From: Bacteroidales bacterium
Lineage (GTDB): Bacteria > Bacteroidota > Bacteroidia > Bacteroidales > ML635J-15
NCBI GenBank assembly: GCA_028686735.1
Contig: JAQUBO010000005.1
Location: 1-52,814 of the forward strand
Reading direction: 5' to 3'
Length of the DNA stretch: 52,814 bases
The position numbers and the translations under genes were made by a program. Below are positions 50,126 to 52,814 of this stretch, piece after piece. Numbering within the stretch: position 1 is the first letter of the stretch; each line of letters starts with the position of its first letter. Under the pieces are notes generated by a model. That model was not told where the DNA came from. It ran no database searches and was given only the letters and a program-made list of their open reading frames with translations.

Positions 50126-52814
50126 TTACTTTATGATAATTGTTCCTGTCAATACTTTTTCTTTAGTGCTAATTTCAATTACATAAACTCCCGAAACAAA
50201 ACCTGATATATCTATTGAGGTATAATTTGTTTGTAAAGCTTTTTGATAAATAATTTGTCCTGAGGCATCGTATATTTTAATTAAGTTGATTTCTCCTTGT
50301 TTAAGCCGAACAAAAATTATATCGCTAGCAGGGTTAGGATACAGACTGAAACTTGTTCCTTGTATATCTTCAATATTTGTTGGGTCAATAACATTAATAT
50401 AATCTGTTAATGTTTTATAATTGCTACCACATCCATAACTAAAAGCCTCAAGTCTCACTGTAAATAAACCTGTTGATGTATATGTGTGCCAAGGTTCTGT
50501 GAGCGAAGAAGTCTCTCCGTCACCAAATTCCCATAAGTATATATCAGCGTGTTCACTATTGTTTATAAAGAAGGCTGTAGCATCAGAAAGCTCAAGATTT
50601 GTTTCAATAGCTGAGAAATTTGCAACAGGATTTGGCTGAATTGTAATTTCAGCTGTTTTTGTAACGGAATCATTACTAAGGTTTCCGTATGCGACTAATT
50701 TTACGGTATATTCACCCTCTTCAGGTAAAAACTCAGGATTTTCATCAGTACTTGTGAGATTAACTGGTCCAGAAATTGTCCAAAAGTATGAGTTTGCGTT
50801 TACTGAATAATTAATTAACGAAAAAGCTTGTCCCTCACAAATTCCTGTGTTTCCAAACTCGAAGTCTGCAATTGTAAAATCTTGTGGGTCAATATATAAA
50901 ACTCCATCACTTGATGTAATGTTAGAAGTCAAGTTTGTAATATTTGTAGCTCTAATGCTAAAGAAATATTCTGTTTCTGAGATAAGAGTTAAGTCTGTAT
51001 GTGTTACACTGGTTAATATGCCATTATCTGTCCAATCAACAACATCAGAGGCTCCAGAAGTTAGCCCAACGCAATATTCGTAAGAACTCACATAAGAGTT
51101 TGGTTCGTTCGCTTGTGTCCAGTTTGCCGAAAGACTTGTTCCAATATAGGTTGTATCAATATCAAGTCCTAATCCATCATTAACACTTGCAATATCTTCT
51201 GGTGCTGTCCAATCAATATTTACATCTGTTCCATTAGAAGTTGATATATTTCCAGATATATCTGTAATAATGGTTTTAATTCTACAGGCTGAATTCGTTT
51301 CTCCAATATTTTGATATCGCACTTCTTCATTAGCACCAACAGTAATGGTTTCGGTAGAATTTCTGTTTTTGTAAACTTTAATATCATCATATTCGACATT
51401 ACAATTTCCTGTTCGTAGAGATATTGAATTTCCTGTATTATGTGGACTTTGGTCTGTCCAACTTGAAATTAAAACATTATTTTGATAAGCTTTAATTTCG
51501 CCAGTATTAGTATTAAATATTACTTTGTAATCATACCATGTTCCTGCATTTACATTTACGGGATCGTCAGTATGTATATCAAGTACATTATCTGTGCATT
51601 TATAAATTTGACAAGCGTTTTGATCAGCTCTAAAATATATCATATAAGCATTACCGCGTTCCTCAAGTTCAGGATTACTACAATAAAAATATAATCCAGC
51701 TCTACGATTATCTCCAGCACCATCAATTTTCATTTGCCAGTGATATAAATATGTATTTCCTGTAACTTGCGTTACGTTGGCGTAAATATTATTGTTAGAA
51801 ACAGATTCGTCTGACTGCATTAAATGCCCATTATTTATTGACCAAGTTCCTGATAAATCTGTCCAGTCAGCATGAATTTCGTTTTGAAAATTATCATTAA
51901 AAAAACCATAATTATTATTTGCGCGCCACTCAACACCGTCATTATCAAGCACTTGGTAAAATTTCATATCAACCGCTTCATTATCTGTATCGGTAAATGT
52001 TGCTATAAAATCTTCGGAAACCCATTGGTTCGCAGTTACAGATGTTTCGGGTAAAATATTATCTTGTATGCAGGACCAAACTCCTTTAAAACCACTTTTA
52101 GTCGTTGCTCCGTCGGTATGCACTTTAACGGTCAAAGCATTTCCTGAAGATGTTATTGTGCCAGGGTTTCCTGTGGTGTTGCAAAATTTCCCTAAAGATG
52201 TAGATGCTGAACTTACCCCATCAAATACTTCTAAATAATCATAATTACATTCTGTTCCACTACCTGCTTCAATGTCAAAAACTGGGAATTCGAGGCTTAC
52301 TTGTGTAGCATCAGTAGGAGCAATTGTGAACGTATAGTCCGAATTATCATAATAATCTTTATATGGACCTCCAAGATCGTAAAATGTTCCGTTGCATGGA
52401 TATGTTGCACAATTTGTAAATTTGTTTTGAATTAAATCCCAAAGCTCTGTATATCCGTCATCATTGCCAAGTGCCCATATTCCAATTCCAGCAATTCCCA
52501 TCATATTTACAAGATCGTATCTATATCCTAAACTTATCTCATCATCACAAAAGCACTGTCGCCAGTTTGATAAATAATAAGTGTAGTATGGCGTAAAACT
52601 TTTTTCTTCCCATTGGCGATTAGAATAGTTTCCCGAAGTGTTGTCTTTAATGGCTTTATATGTTCTAGAACTAACAGAGCTTGTTGTATTTGATGGCACA
52701 GTCGAACCTTCTGTATTCCATTCGCGTCCGTAATATGGTAGTCCGAGAATAATTTTTTGCCGACTTGCTCCTTGTGATTGATAATAGTTTAGAGTTTTAG
52801 CAAGATTGTAATTA
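50126..52814 (-). CDS. T9SS-exported multidomain GH18 protein (5' end outside window)
   Basis: The frame is open to the window edge, so about 895 residues of a longer protein are seen. In order: C-terminal part of a GH18 (chitinase-like) barrel, KIILGLPYYGREW and later YDLVNMMGIAGIGIWALGND; a CUB domain (Asp/Tyr-rich, ECNYDYLEVFDG, cysteines intact); a LamG-like domain (WSINNGHLMQ ... YDDIKVYKN); an Ig-like/FN3 domain (WTAPEDIASVNDGL ... YEYCVGLT); one or two PKD domains (YLWEFGDGETSS); and a type A sorting domain (SLYPNPASDIIFVRL). The GH18 catalytic DxxDxDxE motif is off-window. Likely secreted and able to bind or cleave chitin-like or peptidoglycan glycans. Confidence 0.85.
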   Translation of the reverse strand, partial: NYNLAKTLNYYQSQGASRQKIILGLPYYGREWNTEGSTVPSNTTSSVSSRTYKAIKDNTSGNYSNRQWEEKSFTPYYTYYLSNWRQCFCDDEISLGYRYDLVNMMGIAGIGIWALGNDDGYTELWDLIQNKFTNCATYPCNGTFYDLGGPYKDYYDNSDYTFTIAPTDATQVSLEFPVFDIEAGSGTECNYDYLEVFDGVSSASTSLGKFCNTTGNPGTITSSGNALTVKVHTDGATTKSGFKGVWSCIQDNILPETSVTANQWVSEDFIATFTDTDNEAVDMKFYQVLDNDGVEWRANNNYGFFNDNFQNEIHADWTDLSGTWSINNGHLMQSDESVSNNNIYANVTQVTGNTYLYHWQMKIDGAGDNRRAGLYFYCSNPELEERGNAYMIYFRADQNACQIYKCTDNVLDIHTDDPVNVNAGTWYDYKVIFNTNTGEIKAYQNNVLISSWTDQSPHNTGNSISLRTGNCNVEYDDIKVYKNRNSTETITVGANEEVRYQNIGETNSACRIKTIITDISGNISTSNGTDVNIDWTAPEDIASVNDGLGLDIDTTYIGTSLSANWTQANEPNSYVSSYEYCVGLTSGASDVVDWTDNGILTSVTHTDLTLISETEYFFSIRATNITNLTSNITSSDGVLYIDPQDFTIADFEFGNTGICEGQAFSLINYSVNANSYFWTISGPVNLTSTDENPEFLPEEGEYTVKLVAYGNLSNDSVTKTAEITIQPNPVANFSAIETNLELSDATAFFINNSEHADIYLWEFGDGETSSLTEPWHTYTSTGLFTVRLEAFSYGCGSNYKTLTDYINVIDPTNIEDIQGTSFSLYPNPASDIIFVRLKQGEINLIKIYDASGQIIYQKALQTNYTSIDISGFVSGVYVIEISTKEKVLTGTIIIK

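Overview
The window is AT-rich DNA from a member of the Bacteroidota. It carries gliding-motility genes (gldE, gldD, a PorP/SprF-type protein), several proteins with type IX secretion (T9SS) C-terminal sorting domains, a DUF4837 lipoprotein, the conserved block sigma-54-type regulator/LptE/TPR/SecG, and TAnnTTTG-type -7 promoter boxes. Shine-Dalgarno sequences are not evident. These traits fit a free-living or marine Bacteroidales/Marinilabiliales-like or Flavobacteria-like lineage; the species cannot be told from the sequence. No tRNA, rRNA, CRISPR array, prophage or intact transposase gene was seen.

Layout. 1-827: 3' part of a clostridial-type phosphatidylserine decarboxylase with an apparent frameshift. 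828-4340: a decayed T9SS-protein region with one intact secreted protein, two gene remnants and a 260-bp duplicated segment. 4357-10741: a mostly housekeeping plus-strand run (membrane methyltransferase, NatA/NatB-like ABC exporter, Ppx/GppA phosphatase, secreted EEP-family protein, lipoprotein, outer-membrane protein). 11059-13553 (minus): a secreted caspase-fold protease and a small secreted protein, separated by a strong terminator. 13735-17127: the conserved regulator/lptE/TPR/secG operon. 17564-22792: AEC transporter, DUF4837 lipoprotein, ssb, gldE, gldD, phosphopantetheinyl transferase. 22866-27921 (minus): polysaccharide genes (rmlB, O-antigen ligase-like, two Wzz-like proteins) and a CoA-binding protein. 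28433-36809 (plus): Crp/Fnr regulator, a solitary HTH-N6-adenine methyltransferase, GT9 glycosyltransferase, CWC protein, membrane protein, NucA-type nuclease, ZIP transporter and two secreted unknowns. 36922-48007 (minus): a surface/gliding locus with SprF-like and SprB-like proteins, an ECF sigma factor with a putative membrane-anchored partner, a DUF4382 lipoprotein and a lamin-tail protein. 48160-49937: asd and a GH25 lysozyme-like protein. 50126-end (minus): a partial GH18/CUB/LamG/FN3/PKD T9SS protein.

The most striking signal is in the surface locus. The DUF4382-sigma-partner operon and the giant SprB-like gene share a 15-bp motif followed, at identical 9-bp spacing, by TCATC in their upstream regions. 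This looks like the promoter of the ECF sigma factor encoded between them and suggests a small self-contained regulon: sigma factor, an anti-sigma-like protein fused to an apparent outer-membrane barrel, and a T9SS adhesin with its SprF partner. Other features worth attention are a caspase/small-protein pair enriched in [S/T]-R-G tripeptides, and a family of three MITE-like palindromic elements (10794, 17289, 28046) with shared ends and an exchangeable core.
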